From Gloeopeniophorella convolvens (Eukaryota > Basidiomycota > Agaricomycetes > Russulales), in the NCBI GenBank assembly GCA_022496205.1, contig WTXD01000018.1, forward strand, positions 186,001 to 250,000: 64,000 bases of DNA, written 5' to 3'. Both the position numbers and the translations under genes were made by a program. Each line of letters opens with the position of its first letter. The first letter of the stretch is position 1. The notes beneath the pieces are model-generated. The model did no database searches, was not told the origin of the DNA, and saw only the letters and a program-made list of their open reading frames with translations. Shown here one piece after another: positions 11,217 to 23,000 of this stretch.

Positions 11217-11928
11217 CGCATGCGCACTCTTGTAGGTCTACAGCATTCGTTCTGTCAGCAAAACCCAGTAAAGAACACTCCAGGGAGGCGTACTTGATGA
11301 AGATACTGTGAGGAACCACTTCGGTATGTATGACTGGCGCGACCTGAATTCAGGTGGCTGGAGGAGACAGAGCATTTGAGAACCAAGACGACGGTTCGTA
11401 GCCTTTCGACTCGGCGATTGACTCGGGCAGCGGCAGCACGCGCGGCTGGCACGCACGTGATCGCCAACCTCCAGTGAGCACACTTGCCGCCGCCTGTGCA
11501 CCAACCCACTACGGTCGGCCTCAGTCGCCCTCCAGAGATGTTTTCTCCATGATTATAATCCTCTACCCAACCTCTACCTGTAGTGACATCTTCGCGATTA
11601 CGTCAGTACATGCCCCTGGATGGGTAAATTGAGTGGTGTTTGCGCCTGTGATACATTCTCGTCTTCCCTTCTTGGCACCGATATTCCACCTGAATCCCGG
11701 CCTATCCTGCACCTATCTGCGCCTTCCAATGAGTGCCTTGGATCAGGATCACCCGACTCATGCAGGAATCAGTCCCGATGCCATCGTATGGAGACCCGCG
11801 GTGCTCCTATATAACGTGCCAGACCTTTTACCTGAAAAGCGCATGCGTGCTTGGCTCGCACTTATCTACCCACCATCTGGATTCTGCGCGCGCCCAGCCC
11901 ATCCCACAGCATAACCATCGCCATCATC
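11217..11928. other. Divergent intergenic region
   Basis: This lies between the 5' ends of the mitochondrial-type gene (minus) and the dehydrogenase (plus), so it should hold both promoters. No conserved motif is evident apart from a CTATATAACG element near 11808, about 120 nt before the dehydrogenase ATG. Confidence 0.45.
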
Positions 11929-13190
11929 ATGACCCGCCTCGTCTGGCTCATCACAGGGACATCGTGCGTACTTCATCCCCACTCTCAGGTCCACATGCAC
12001 TTACCCCTCCGTGGCGCACAGATCAGGCATCGGCCGCGACCTGACGCTCGCAGCACTCCAGCGCGGCGACAGCGTCATCGCGACTTCCCGCGCGCGGTCT
12101 CTTGGCCAGCTCGTGGCGCTCAAGGAGAAGGGAGCAGACGTGCTCGAGCTCGACGTCACTTCCCCGCTTGAGACGCTGCACGGAATCGCCAAACAGGCCG
12201 TCGCTATCCACGGCCATATTGACGTCGTCGTGAACAATGCTGGTGCGTGTGCCTACTCTAGAAAGTCTTGGTAGCCCCTGAGTGGAGCACTTCGGCTCGC
12301 TTTAGGATATGTTGCGGTCGGCGCAATCGAAGAGAACACGTAAGGCGCAGCTATCTTCCTCTATATGTCGACTGTGCCAAGTTCTAAGCCCGCACGTTCA
12401 GCGAGAAGGAAACTTTTGACCAGTTCAAGTAAGTCCGCGTGGGTGCAGCTGCAGGCCGGGCGCTCATCCTCTTGCCATAGCACGAACGTCTTTGGCGCGC
12501 TCAACGTCGCGCGCGCGTTCTTGCCCTATATGCGTGAGCGCAAGTCTGGTACCATCATCTGGATTGGGTCTCTCGGCGGCTGGAGGTGCGTTCCCAGCGA
12601 CACTATCATTATCTCAACCTGACAGCCCAAGGCCCGTAATCAACGCCGGCCTCTATGCCGGAACCAAATATGCCGTCCGCGGTGCGCGCACGCCGTCCCT
12701 TGGCCGGCGTGGCCGAGCCCAACTGAACCACGTTCCCAGGTCTCTCCGAGACGCTCGACGCCGAGATCTCGCCCCTCGGCCTGCGCAGCATCACCATCGA
12801 GCTGGGCTACTTTCGCACGGAACTGCTCACTACGAACAACCGCGCGCCGTACGAATCGCGCATCGTGGACTACAAGGAGATCAGCGCGCAGGCCGACGCG
12901 CGTTTTGAGGGTGCGCACCCGAATTCCTTATGTTCTTTTCTGCCTCATGCACGCTCACGGCCGGCGCAGCGGTGAGCGGCAAGCAGCCGGGCGACCCGCG
13001 CAAAGCGGCCGAGGTGATTGTCGATATTGCACGTCGCGAGGGTGCCGCGCGCGGACGGGAGGTCCCGTCCGTTCTTGCGCTCGGAAGTGACTGCCACACG
13101 GCAGTGCTGCAGTCCGCGCAGGGGGTTATCGCACGGCTTGAGGCATGGGAGGACGTCGCCCGCTCGACGGATTTCCCAAAGGGCGAGTGA
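11929..13190 (+). CDS. Short-chain dehydrogenase/reductase (classical SDR)
   Basis: This is an NAD(P)-dependent oxidoreductase with unknown substrate. Eight exons (11929-11963, 12022-12242, 12306-12339, 12402-12428, 12481-12585, 12626-12681, 12740-12910, 12970-13190) give 289 aa. Motifs appear in order: cofactor-binding TGTSSGIGR at about residues 10-18 (split by intron 1), the NNAG motif, the catalytic Tyr/Lys in YAGTK, and a C-terminal GLRSITIELGYFRTEL segment typical of the reductases that act on small carbonyls. Exons 3 and 4 are only 34 and 27 nt. The acceptor of exon 4 is fixed by frame, because the nearer AG would create a stop. The acceptor of exon 6 is ambiguous by 6 nt. The next genes are tail-to-tail with it, and no pathway partner is evident. 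Confidence 0.85.
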
Positions 13191-13388
13191 AGTCCGCAGC
13201 TTGCAACCGAGTAGCCTAGCAAGGCAAGGGCGGGGCAACAGCACGCATTGTGCGAAGTGTTTCTGTATCGTGTACGAGTATCGTGTTGCCACTGAGTGGA
13301 TGTGCGTACAAGCTGCGTTGTCCGACCTGCCCCGTCATGCCCAAAAAAGAGTAGATTCTAGTATGCCTCCCTCCCGTCAAAAACTCCA

Positions 13389-14434
13389 CTATGGTGTAGC
13401 TTCCCCGTCAGATTTTGAGCGTTCATAATCTTCCCAGAGCGACTCCAGCCCATACTTGCGGGGCGAGTCGCGCCCATCTTCGAAGCTCACCACCCACCCG
13501 CTGCGTGGATGCACAAGTAGCTCCCCTGGGACTGGGAGGAATGGCACGAACCGGAGCCCAGGCTGACATTCAGCGGGTTCCAATATCTCCAGCACACGCA
13601 TGACAGCGATCCGCCTTCCCGCGTGCTCAGGCAACGGCGATGGCTCCAAGCACACAAGGCCAGTGCCTAAAAGAGCCACCAACGCGCTCAACATTAGCCT
13701 TCATCGTGCGCAGATGAGTGACGCAACTCACCGCGCGAGAGATAGTTGCCCTTCGCGAGCCAGAAGCGCACCGCGCGCGCGCGGTCGGACGTCCGGATCC
13801 AGAAGCACGGCGCGTACAGGGTGAAATCCAGCTGGAACGGCTGCCCGAAGCGCGCAACCACCGTGGTCCGTGTCAACGACTTGGGGAACGAGTCCCACAC
13901 GGCGAGCTGCGCGCGCGTGACCAGCCCGTCGCGCAGCAGGAGCTTTGCGAGCGCCGAGTTGTTGCGCCCCGAGAAAAGGCCAGGCCGGACGTGCCACGGA
14001 CCGCCGCCGGGAAACAGGAGGTCCGTGCCCGCAGCGAAGTCCCCGGGAGCTGCAACGACGCGGAAGCGGACCTGGCCGCCCTCGGCGAGGTCGTGGGCAC
14101 GCGCGTAGTACAGGTATCCGCGCGTGCCCTGGGGGAAGGGGGTGTAGTCGTGGCCTGCAATTTCGTAGCGCAGAATGACACGCCCGTACTCGTCTTGTGA
14201 CCCACGCGGCGCGATCCGGACGTAGGCTGTTTGGTGAGTAGACAAGTAGATATAATCGGAAGGCTGAATGTGGTTGGAATCGAGCGTGCTGATGCGCCGA
14301 GTCCGGGAGCGGGGTGTTGGTGGCTTCGGTGTCGACGTCGATGGTTCGGATGAATGTGACGGTACGGAACGCGACAGTGGCCGCGATATAAATTGTTGCA
14401 CGGGCAGACACGACGGGTAGGCCACGCTCGCCAT
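13389..14434 (-). CDS. Gene A: unrecognised basidiomycete family, paralogue of gene B
   Basis: Two exons (14434-13732, 13666-13389) give about 326 aa from the ATG at 14434. I do not recognise the family. The N-terminal 60 residues are Ser/Pro/Arg-rich. The conserved core then runs ISTLD...QPSDYI, GYLYYA, AEGGQVRFRVV, GGGPWHVRPG, LLLRDGLVTRAQLAVWD, and after the intron VCLEPSPLPEHAGRRIAV. Gene B directly upstream has the same order, the same intron position and the same phase, so these are tandem duplicates. The core looks like a beta-rich domain plus a short helical repeat. Homology with B extends upstream of the ATG chosen here, so the true start may lie further 5' or may have been lost. Confidence 0.7.
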
Positions 14435-14711
14435 GTGGGGATTCTCGCTGAAGACGAGACGAAAGTAGAGGCAAGGTAGCGCGATAGTGGTGGTATCAGA
14501 AACATTTGCATTGTACAAGAGGGAAAGTAGAGTCCTATGTAAAAACGGCGCCGCGTCTCGCTTCCGGGCATGCGTGTGGATTCCCTCGAACCCGTGACCG
14601 CGAATTGAGATATCAGCCCGATGGTATACTCGGCCCTACTACACAACTGCTACACATCATACAAGCTGAGTTGCACCTGCATGCGGCGCGGATCGCTGAC
14701 GGACGCATTGG

Positions 14712-15837
14712 CTATCGTGCGCCGGGTTTAGACTTTGCGTAGTCATCCCAGAGACGCCTCAGAGTGGACGCCATGTTTGATGGAACATCCAGGTCAAACT
14801 GCACAGTCCGCCCACTGAACGGATATTGGAGCAATTTTCCAGCCAGTGGGACTGCGGGTGTGAAGCCCAATCCAGTGCGACTCTCGACGGGTTCGTGCAG
14901 CTCAAGCACCCGTATGACAACAATGCGCTTCCCTGCATGCTCCGGCAGCGACGACGGTTCCAAACACACTGTCCCCGCACCTGGATTGACACGGAGAGGC
15001 AGTCTTGTCATCAGGACAAACGTGTCCTATGCGAAGGCACGACAACTCACCACGAGTGAAAGAATGTCGGGCAAGCGAGAACCAGAATTGCAGGTGGCGG
15101 ACATGACCGTGCGTGGACGTCCGCACCCGGATTCCTGGCATTGTTACAGAGAGAGGCATGTGAAAAGGCTGTCCAAAACGCGTGATTACAGGGCTGTGCT
15201 TGAATTTTCGGGGGTACGACTCCCATGCAGCGACCTGCTCTCGAGTGACAAGCCCGTCACGCAGCAACAGTTTCACGAGCCCTATGGTGGGGGCCCGTGG
15301 AAGTATTCCAGGCGCGATATGCCAAGGCATACCGCTACGAAGCAAGAGATCTTGGCCTGCTTCGAACGCGCCTTCAGGTGTCGCCACGATACGGAAGCGG
15401 ACTTGGCCACCCTCTGCGAGCTCCGGATCATGCGCGTAGTACAGAAAGCCGCGCGCATCAGAGGGGAACGGTAATTTTGAGCTGCGACCCTCCACTTCAT
15501 AGCGCAGACCGATCTTGGGCGCTTCATATGAGCCGCGAGGCACAGTCCAGATCCCAACAGTAGAATAGTTGGAGAGGTCGATGAAATCAGAAGGCTGGAG
15601 GCGCTCTGGATCTAGTGTGCTGATTTGCTTCCGGGAAGTGTGCCCTTTTGGGCGGGGGCGTGTTGAAGGTGACGACGGTGACGGTTGTGAAGATGTGGAT
15701 GTGGGTCGCGACGGGAGGTATATGCACGGGCTAGCGCAGCGAAGGTACCGTTTTCGGGGGAGGGGTGCTGTCCGGTTGAAGGAGGATGAGAGACAAGCCA
15801 GAGACGGGCGATGCCATATTCGGGTAAGATGGGACAT
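14712..15837 (-). CDS. Gene B: unrecognised basidiomycete family, source-type copy of dispersed fragments
   Basis: Two exons (15837-15051, 14980-14712) give 351 aa. The N-terminus is Ser/Pro/Arg-rich. The core has QISTLDPERLQPSDFI, GFLYYAHD, AEGGQVRFRIVATPEG, GMPWHIAPG, LLLRDGLVTREQVAAWE and, after the intron, VCLEPSSLPEHAGKRIVV. The frame is fully open. It is the only complete copy of a sequence whose 5' part (about the first 107 codons plus upstream DNA) recurs at 24.6, 41.5, 49.7 and partly 9.8 kb. Function is unknown. The start at 15837 is supported because it is the ATG retained in the 24.9- and 41.5-kb fragments. Confidence 0.75.
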
Positions 15838-15989
15838 AGCCGGATGAAAAGATGTTGTATGCGAGTTGGGATGTGCGTCGGCGCGTCGAGGGATGTGCCA
15901 GTGCTGGGAAGCGCGAATCCAGCTCAGCGGGCGACGGTTTCTCCGAAACCTCGTGACCGCAACTTTGAGCCACGGCCCTCGCTTCGACA

Positions 15990-16760
15990 AATCACCCAGC
16001 GCACTCCTGTCATCTACCCTCAGCTACTTATGCACAATCGTGCAAGTTGGAGACGAATCGATGCAGGGCTGGGATTGAAGTATGCACGTATGAAACGCCA
16101 CTCCTTCAAGTAGAGGGGTGGGCGCAGGTCCGTGCGCAGGAGGTCAACCGTGGAGCCGCTCACAGTGGCGTCGGAATAGAAAGGTTCGTTACGAAAATAT
16201 CACTGGGACATTGCAGAGTACTGAGGTATACTTTCGTCTTCGTCGCCCGGATCAGTAAATAAAAGGCTCATTCACCAGTCTGTGCTCTCACCCTACGCCT
16301 TGACACTCCGTCTGAACGTATAGGCACCCAACGACCGTGGTACCCGGCAGCCCCTGCTGTACTGTCGGACGCGAGCGGGCATGCGAAGACATGTAACCAT
16401 ATCTGAAAAAGATGTCTCGCACCTACCCGGCAACCTTTGACGATACGGTCGGCCAACGTTTGGCGCGCAAGCAAGCTCAAGGGTTCACCCAGTCAAATCA
16501 CCCAGAAGCTTGGCCTCTGACTCACGGCCCACCCATTGCAGCTGACGCAGTATCATGTTCCGGTGCTTCGCCGCCCCCGGCTCTGGTGTCGCTCAGCGCT
16601 CAGCGAGTAAGCGTCTCTGGGCAGACCGCGCAGATTTTCTGGGCCCAACGGGCTTACAGGTGTACCTTGCAACATCCCATCCCAGGCAGCTACGCCCGCC
16701 TCTGAAGATACAAAGCTCCTTCTCGGAAGCATGTCCCTCCCTAGTAGACATGGTGTCATC
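15990..16760 (-). repeat. Repeat R, copy next to gene B
   Basis: This noncoding block upstream of gene B recurs, by eye, at 40255-41320 and 49000-49530 on the plus strand and in part at 26309-26425 and 57195-57290. Shared landmarks are CACTCCTTCAAGTAGAGG, GTACTGAGGTATA and the AGCGAGTAAGCGTCT end. It contains the presumed promoter of gene B. I see no transposase, and I could not define terminal repeats. Confidence 0.8.
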
Positions 16761-17249
16761 TCGCGCCGATTCCAATTCGCGGTCCGTCTTATTTCTGCCT
16801 TAATGAGGCTGGCGTTAATTGTCGTGTCTTCTGCTAGCCCGTACCTCTAAGCTTGGTGCAAGGTCACCGGATTGCGCGGCGTTGGAGGGTTCGCCCTTGT
16901 GACCTAGGCTGCCAACAAAACGCGCACCACATCACTATTTCCAGAACACATCACCACAACTTGACCGAAAGACGTTCTAGCGCGAAAAGTCGTAAGCCTA
17001 GGGGTGCGCAGTACTCGTACATACTACTTTGATATTGATCCACTCCCTCATGCCCTGCTATAGCTACGGAGACAGAAACACGAGCTGCGAGCGTCGGTTG
17101 TTAACTACTTCGGGGCGCAAATAGAGAAGCGATGTACAGTAAACTGCAGACACAGGCCTATGTAACATGTATGTTGTTCCACCACGGTGCTACTCGGCTG
17201 TCGTAGTCAGTATCATATCACAGGTGCCGCCGCACAGTGGGGATCTTAC
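16761..17249 (-). other. Conserved 3' flank of NLR1
   Basis: The roughly 490 bp beyond the NLR1 stop match the 3' flanks of NLR2 (48441-48960) and, more loosely, NLR3 (56793-57195). An example is the stretch around TTTCGGTC near 16970. No coding frame is conserved, so this is duplicated noncoding DNA, probably including the NLR 3' UTR. Confidence 0.75.
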
Positions 17250-20200
17250 CTAGTCTGAACGACTTGATTGCTTGTTCCTGCTCTCCTGGCGGGTGGCTCC
17301 AAGCTTGTACTTTGTACAGTGCTTGAGTAAACCCACAATAGCGGCGCGCCTCCGCTCATTCCAACGCATTGAAAGGAAATTACTGGCTTCCGCCGCTTCG
17401 AGAGCAGTGCCGTGCTTCTCGCTTCTTATACTTGTGTCTGCACCATGCTCGAGAAGGAGTCTTACAATGCCCGCATTCCCAATGTATGATGCCCATATCA
17501 ACGCCGTCCCGTACTTGCCACCCTGAATGTTGACATCGGCGCCGCGTGCTAGCAGTAACTGAATGACGTCGAGCTTGCCTCTCGCCAACCCTGCCCGGAG
17601 CGTAGAGCCGTACTTGCCGCCCTGGATATTGACATCGGCGCCGCGGTCTAGCAGGAGCTGGACGACGCCAAGCTTGCCTCCCGCCGACGCTGCCTGGAGC
17701 GCAGAGCCGTAGTTGCCGCCCGCGATGTTGACATCGGCGCCGTGATCTAGCAGCAGTTTGACGACGTCGAGCTCGCCTTCCGCCGATGCTGCCTGGAGCG
17801 CAGAACCGTACTCTCTACCCCAGATGTTGACGTTGGCGCCGCGGTCTAGCAGGAGCTCGACGACGCCGAGCTCGCCTTTCGCCGACGCTGCATGGAGCGC
17901 AGAGCCATACTTGCCGCCCTGGATGTTGACATTGGCGCCGCGGTCTAGCAGCAGCTTGACGACGTCGAGACAGCCTTCCGCCGATGCTGCCTGAAGCGCG
18001 GAGCCGTACTTGCCGCCTTCGATGTTGACATCGGCGCTGCAATCTAGCAGGAGCTTGACGACGTCGAGCTTGCCTTCCGCCGATGCTGCCTGGAGCGCAG
18101 AACCGTACTCTCTACCCCAGATGTTGACGTTGGCGCCGCGGTCTAGCAGGAGCTCGACGACGCCGAGCTCGCCTTTCGCCGACGCTGCATGGAGCGCAGA
18201 GCCATACTTGCCGCCCTGGATGTTGACATTGGCGCCGCGGTCTAGCAGCAGCGTGACGACGTTGAGCTTGCCCTTCGCCGACGCTGCCTGGAATGCAGAG
18301 CCGTACATGCCGCCCTGGATGTTGACATCGGTGCCGCGATCTAGTAGCAGCTTGACGACGTCGAGCCAGCCTTCCGCCGACGCTGTGTGGAGCGCAGAGC
18401 TGTACTTGCCGCCCCCAATGCTGACATCGGCGCCACAATCTAGTAGCAGCGCGATGACGTCGAGACGGCCTTCCGCCGATGCTGCCTGGAGCGCAGAGCC
18501 ATACTTGCCGCCCTGGATGTTGACATTGGCGCCGCGGTCTAGCAGCAGCTTGACGACGTCGAGACAGCCTTCCGCCGATGCTGCCTGAAGCGCGGAGCCG
18601 TACTTGCCGCCTTCGATGTTGACATCGGCGCTGCAATCTAGCAGGAGCTTGACGACGTCGAGCTTGCCTTCCGCCGATGCTGCCTGAAGCGCAGAACCGT
18701 ACATGCCGCCCCGGGTGTTGACACCGGCGCCGCGGTCTAGCAGCAGCTTGACGATGTCGAGCTTGCCTCTCGCCGCCGCTGCCTGGAGCGCGGAGCCGTA
18801 CTTGCCGCCCATGATGTTGATATCGGCGCCGTAGTCTAGCAGCAGCTGGGCGATGTCGGGCTCGCCGACTCCCGCCAACGCTGCCTGGAGTGCACTCCCG
18901 TACTCGCCGCCCGAAGTGTCGATGTCTGCCCCACGGCCAAGGAGCACTCGTACAGTCTCGACGTGACCTTGGAGTGACGCCACAGAGAGTGCCGTCCCTG
19001 CTTCACCTCCGTCCGCATTGATGTCTTGAAGCTCTTGTGCAAGTAGATGATCGAGAAGCCGGTGAAGACCAAGGTGTGCAGCGCAGTATAGAGTGGTTTT
19101 TGCATTGCTGAGTGGTACCAAAAAACTCTGCCAGAAATGTCTGCGTTTGGCTAGCCAGCTTGCGAGGTAGGGCTTGTCCGGATTGAGCATGAGCACGATG
19201 GCATCTAAAATTGCCGAGGACACGCTCTCGAACTGTGCATGTTTGACCCAATAAGTGGCAGCGTACTCAACAAGGGGGCGGTCGCGGACGCCTTCTGTAC
19301 CATCGGCGTTTCCTTGGGACTGAAATAGGATGCCTAGGCATGACTTCGCTAGGACCGTATGAGAGGGCTCCGGGAAGGCGCGGAAACGGGAGATCTGAGG
19401 CCTTGAATTCACGATGCCTTCGGATATCAAAAACTCTTTGACCGAGAAGTGCGTGAATTGTACCCCAGCTCTGTCGCTACGATAGCGGGAATTGACAATG
19501 TGGATGAAACTTCCAGGACATATGGATAGAATGGCACTTTCTGGGTCATCCGACCGCCAATCTCCGCGGTAGGCCGGGACGTCCCTGCTAAGGTCGACTG
19601 CAAGGATCTCCGCAAGCTCCTCCACATCAAGTGGACGCTGTGAGAATGATAGGCATTGGAAAATCCGATGGGCGTGCTCCCACTTCTCCTCGCTGATCCG
19701 CCCCAGCGTCGACTCGTACGTCGCATAAAGAGTACTAGGGAGTGCACTGAGAGTAGAATGGATCTTCGCTGGCGGACATTCGCATAGCGTCTCGAGTTGG
19801 CAGGATACGTATCGGAACCTGCGCATGGATGGATTAATCTTAGCTCAACAATTCCGGATGAGTACTGACATTCCATCCGCCTTGCTCGATAACGCTTCGA
19901 TGACCTCTTCTTTCGTGGTCTGTCCCCAACCCTGCATCTTCTCGTGAGACTCGATGGTCGACCGGATCATCCGCATGATATCCTTTCGATGCTCCTGCCG
20001 CTCCTCAAGGACCACTCGCTGAGATGCCAACGCCCGTAGGACTCGGCTGATGTCCTCCTCAGGACGACTCGTAACACAGATCCGCAAGTTCGGGAGCCCA
20101 AAGTCGATGAGGTCCTTCACGAGACCCAGGGTCTTCCTGCGCGAGGACGATAGACCATAGTTCGGCATTTCGTCCAGCGCATCTACGACGATGTACTGAG

Positions 20201-21726
20201 TGCCACCTGACTGTATGACCATCTCCTTCAAGCACCGCGCGAGGTCATCGTCTGTGGGGTCCCGTGAACCATTTTCGTGTTTCGAGTAGAGCTCGCGGAG
20301 CAGATTGTCGGATGCATCCGATTGGGTGGAGAGGCCCACTAGCAAGGAGCCGAGAAGACTACGGTAGACTTGCTTTTGAGTGTCCCGGAAATCGCAGTAG
20401 AAGTATGCGAGTGCAGCTTGGGATCCGCCAGAACGCAGTGATTCCAAATCGTTGATGACCGTGGAGCTAGTAATCGCGTTAGAGAAGAAACAGGCGGCCA
20501 CATGTTCAAATTATAACCTACCAGTGTACGGTTTTCCCCGCTCCCGCTTCAGATCGAACAAGTCAATTTCACTCGAGAAGCTTTACGCAATGGGGACGTA
20601 CGCTTGCCAGTGATCCAGAGTAGTGCGCCCCCTCTCCTCCAAGCCTCGTATAGGTCGCCGTGGACAAGCCACATGGACGTATCGGAGTGACGCGCGTCCG
20701 ACGCAATGACTTGATTGGTGGAACAGTTTGGGACAGAGAGCCACTTTCGGTACCGCCCTGCTTGCTGAGTACCTTCAGGGATACGTGAGACGGTATGGTT
20801 GCGTAAATAGAAAAAGAGAAACATACGCTCTTGCCTTTCTTGCTCACGCTTGACTATGACGATGTCGCGAGCCGCCAGCACAGTGACCATGAGATTCTCC
20901 TCCTTGGTGAGGCGATCCAATTTCCGCAGTGCGTCACCGATATCGTCGTCCCCAGATAGCGCCGCAACGCTCTTCTTGAAGCGGCGTTTTGCCTTGGCTA
21001 CCGTGCTACCTTGAGCTGCAGCGAATACCCACGAGAGCGGGCGAACTCACGTATCCAGCCATTTATGGAACCAATCCTTTGTGAAATGATCGCGAGGGTG
21101 CGAATCAACTCGATCAGAATGTCTACTACGATCTTCGTCATCTTGTCGTCGAACATGATATCCCCTGGGGCCACCAGGACCTCGAGACGTTCAAGGCAAT
21201 TTGCCATTTGTTGGAACCATTGCAATAATGCTTCATGGTTCTTCACATGGTTATCCGGAACCTATGGACGTGGTCAGCAAGCCACGATGTCAGAGATGGC
21301 GACAGAAAGGATGGTGATGATGATACGTACCGCAAGGATGATACCGATCCCGCCGAAAATCGCTTCCCCAGGTTTGAATCCCTGAGATGATCTCGGTAAA
21401 CGTCTAAACATTGTTGATTTCATGCATAAACTCACAAGTCCGGTCGCCTTTCCCGCAGTGTCACAGAGCGGACGAATCACTCTAGCGATTGGGGCGATCC
21501 TCTCAGATAGCCGTGCCTTCCAACTAGCTCTATGTTCCTCATCTATCTCCTCCGCTTGTTTCCGAAGCAAAGCAGTAACCTCGTCTGGGGACACGCAATC
21601 GCTGAGCTGAGCGACGAGCGCGTGGGCAGTCGGATCCTCCCCCGTCTTCTTCTTGTACTCCTTCAAGACCTCGGTAAACAGTTGTTGGTAGTGGGATGCG
21701 CTGGACGGCGCCTCGATAGTGGGCAT
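17250..21726 (-). CDS. NLR1: Goodbye-NACHT-ankyrin receptor
   Basis: Eight exons on the minus strand (21726-21436, 21381-21331, 21261-21051, 21009-20827, 20772-20602, 20546-20522, 20466-19870, 19818-17250) give 1365 aa. Residues 1-110 form a Goodbye-type helical domain (HYQQLFTEVLKEYKKKTG, ALLRKQAEEID, FGGIGIILA). The NACHT NTPase follows, with Walker A GKPGAGKT at about residues 301-308, Walker B VVDALDE, a sensor-like TSRPEEDI and the winged-helix region. From about residue 750 come some 17 ankyrin repeats plus a capping repeat. Proteins of this build are STAND-class receptors thought to oligomerise and trigger a response, often cell death, on sensing a ligand through the repeats. Several repeats are near-identical at the DNA level. 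All exon phases agree with NLR2 and NLR3. Confidence 0.92.
17500..18930 (-). repeat. Homogenised ankyrin-coding tandem repeats in NLR1
   Basis: The units are about 99 bp (33 codons), consensus GSALQAASAEGxLDVVKLLL followed by DRGADVNIQGGKY. Long blocks are nearly or fully identical: 17801-17942 with 18102-18243, and 17943-18111 with 18538-18706. Multi-repeat blocks have therefore been copied within the gene recently. Confidence 0.9.
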
Positions 21727-22090
21727 GGATCCGTTCTGCGCTCTGCGGGTAAAAGGAGTGATGGGTTGGGATGGTTGAACCTCCGGCCGTGCCAGGTATT
21801 ACGCTGTGCTGCACGGTAGGGCCTGCAAGCAGATGCGTGGCTCTCAAAATGGGAATGCGCGCTACACCGTGTGAGGGCATATGCACCATTTTTGCTGTCA
21901 CCGTGGCTGCAGACATTGATGCATGCTGATGCATGGCTGTCCTGCCAGGTCCTGCCAGGCTGTTGATACCACAGCCTCGCCATCCGGAAGTGGTTCAATT
22001 TTGGACCCATTTCAATACCTGACTTTGGCCAGATTTCCAGCGTGCACGTTGCTCGGCTTGACCCAACAGACCGGCATGCTCACGCGCTAC
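21727..22090. other. 5' region of NLR1
   Basis: The 60 bp before the ATG resemble the same region of NLR2 and NLR3 (CCAACxCATTCC...CCACAGAACG). A pyrimidine-rich stretch ends in an AG just before the ATG, so a noncoding first exon is possible. No other gene is seen. Confidence 0.5.
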
Positions 22091-22092
22091 TA

Positions 22093-22861
22093 CAGTCAAA
22101 CCTGTCTTAACCCATGCTGTCGGTGGAAGCCCGGAGGTATGGGTTATCACAGGTTATGGCCTTTCGGAGGCATGGGTGCGACAGTGATTCGATAAGCGCC
22201 GGCGTCGGCGTGAACATTAGATAGGGACCACGGTGCGCTCTACGACCACAACTATTACTGGGAAGTAGTGAAATAGTCAGCTATATTAGTGTCCCGAAGC
22301 ATTCGGGACACATCCAGCCTCGTCTGGCGATTGAAGTTCACGAGAATGGCCTCCAGCTGGCATGCAAAGGGCTTGTCATGGGTTGCAACAAAACGTTGAA
22401 GCGTCGACGCCGCAGCCATTGCATCTGTGCGAGATGGTGTTGGCTCAACAGCGGTGTCGTCGTCATCGTCGTTGTCGATATTGTCCGAGCCGGTCTCGAT
22501 TATCGTCCGACCCCGCGTCCTTTGCTTTCAGTACTTCAAGATGCTTCTTGGGCTGCATCACCGTGCAACGTGAGCTGTACCGGGGTTTGCCGGTAGCGAC
22601 AGAGTGTGTTATTGAGCAAAGTACTGTTCAGTTTCGTATATAAACCCATTTGGAGCAAAGGTAGATCATTAAAGTACAAAAATGTGAACATTCAACCAAA
22701 TTATGAGGTAAAGTATGGGTTATAGTAGCTATATGGGGTATGGGTTATGGTGTATGGGAGGCATCATGAATTCCCCCGCAAACGAACTCGGTGGAGGCCC
22801 AAACCCATGGGTCACAACAGGTTATGGGTTATAGGGAGTATGGGTTATATCAGGTTCGACT
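22093..22861. mobile_element. Nonautonomous pogo/Tc1-like DNA transposon (MITE)
   Basis: The terminal inverted repeats are CAGTCAAACCTGTCTTAACC at 22093 and, on the other strand from 22861, CAGTCGAACCTGATATAACC. Both continue into CCATR. Each end is flanked by TA (22091-22092 and 22862-22863), the target duplication of the Tc1/mariner/pogo superfamily, and CAGT(C/A)RAACCT is a usual pogo-type end. There is no transposase frame in the 769 bp. Inside are several ATGGGTTAT subrepeats and a perfect 10-bp hairpin GTGTCCCGAA...TTCGGGACAC near 22290. Confidence 0.8.
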
Positions 22862-22863
22862 GT

Positions 22864-23000
22864 ACGTGCTTGCGCTTGGCCGCTACGCTCGACCCCTGCC
22901 GGCCACCGGCCACTCGAATCATAAAACGCACACCCGTTTTCCAGGGCGGCGCACGTTGGGGAGGGGTTGACCGGGAGTTGATTAGGGTCGATGTAGATTG
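22864..23000 (-). repeat. Duplicated flank shared with 39985-40105
   Basis: Read on the minus strand it matches 39985-40105, with landmarks TCAACCCCTCCCC and GGCAGGGGTCGAGCGTAG. The match resumes beyond the transposon in both loci, so the 40-kb locus looks like the unoccupied site. Confidence 0.7.

Noticed and set aside
18010..18636. Long plus- and minus-strand alternative frames over the NLR1 repeats
   Set aside because: These are shadow frames that stay open because the 99-bp ankyrin unit is repeated. The NLR1 frame explains the region.
17500..18930. CRISPR-like regular repeats
   Set aside because: The roughly 99-bp periodicity is coding (ankyrin repeats), with no spacer/repeat alternation, and the genome is eukaryotic.
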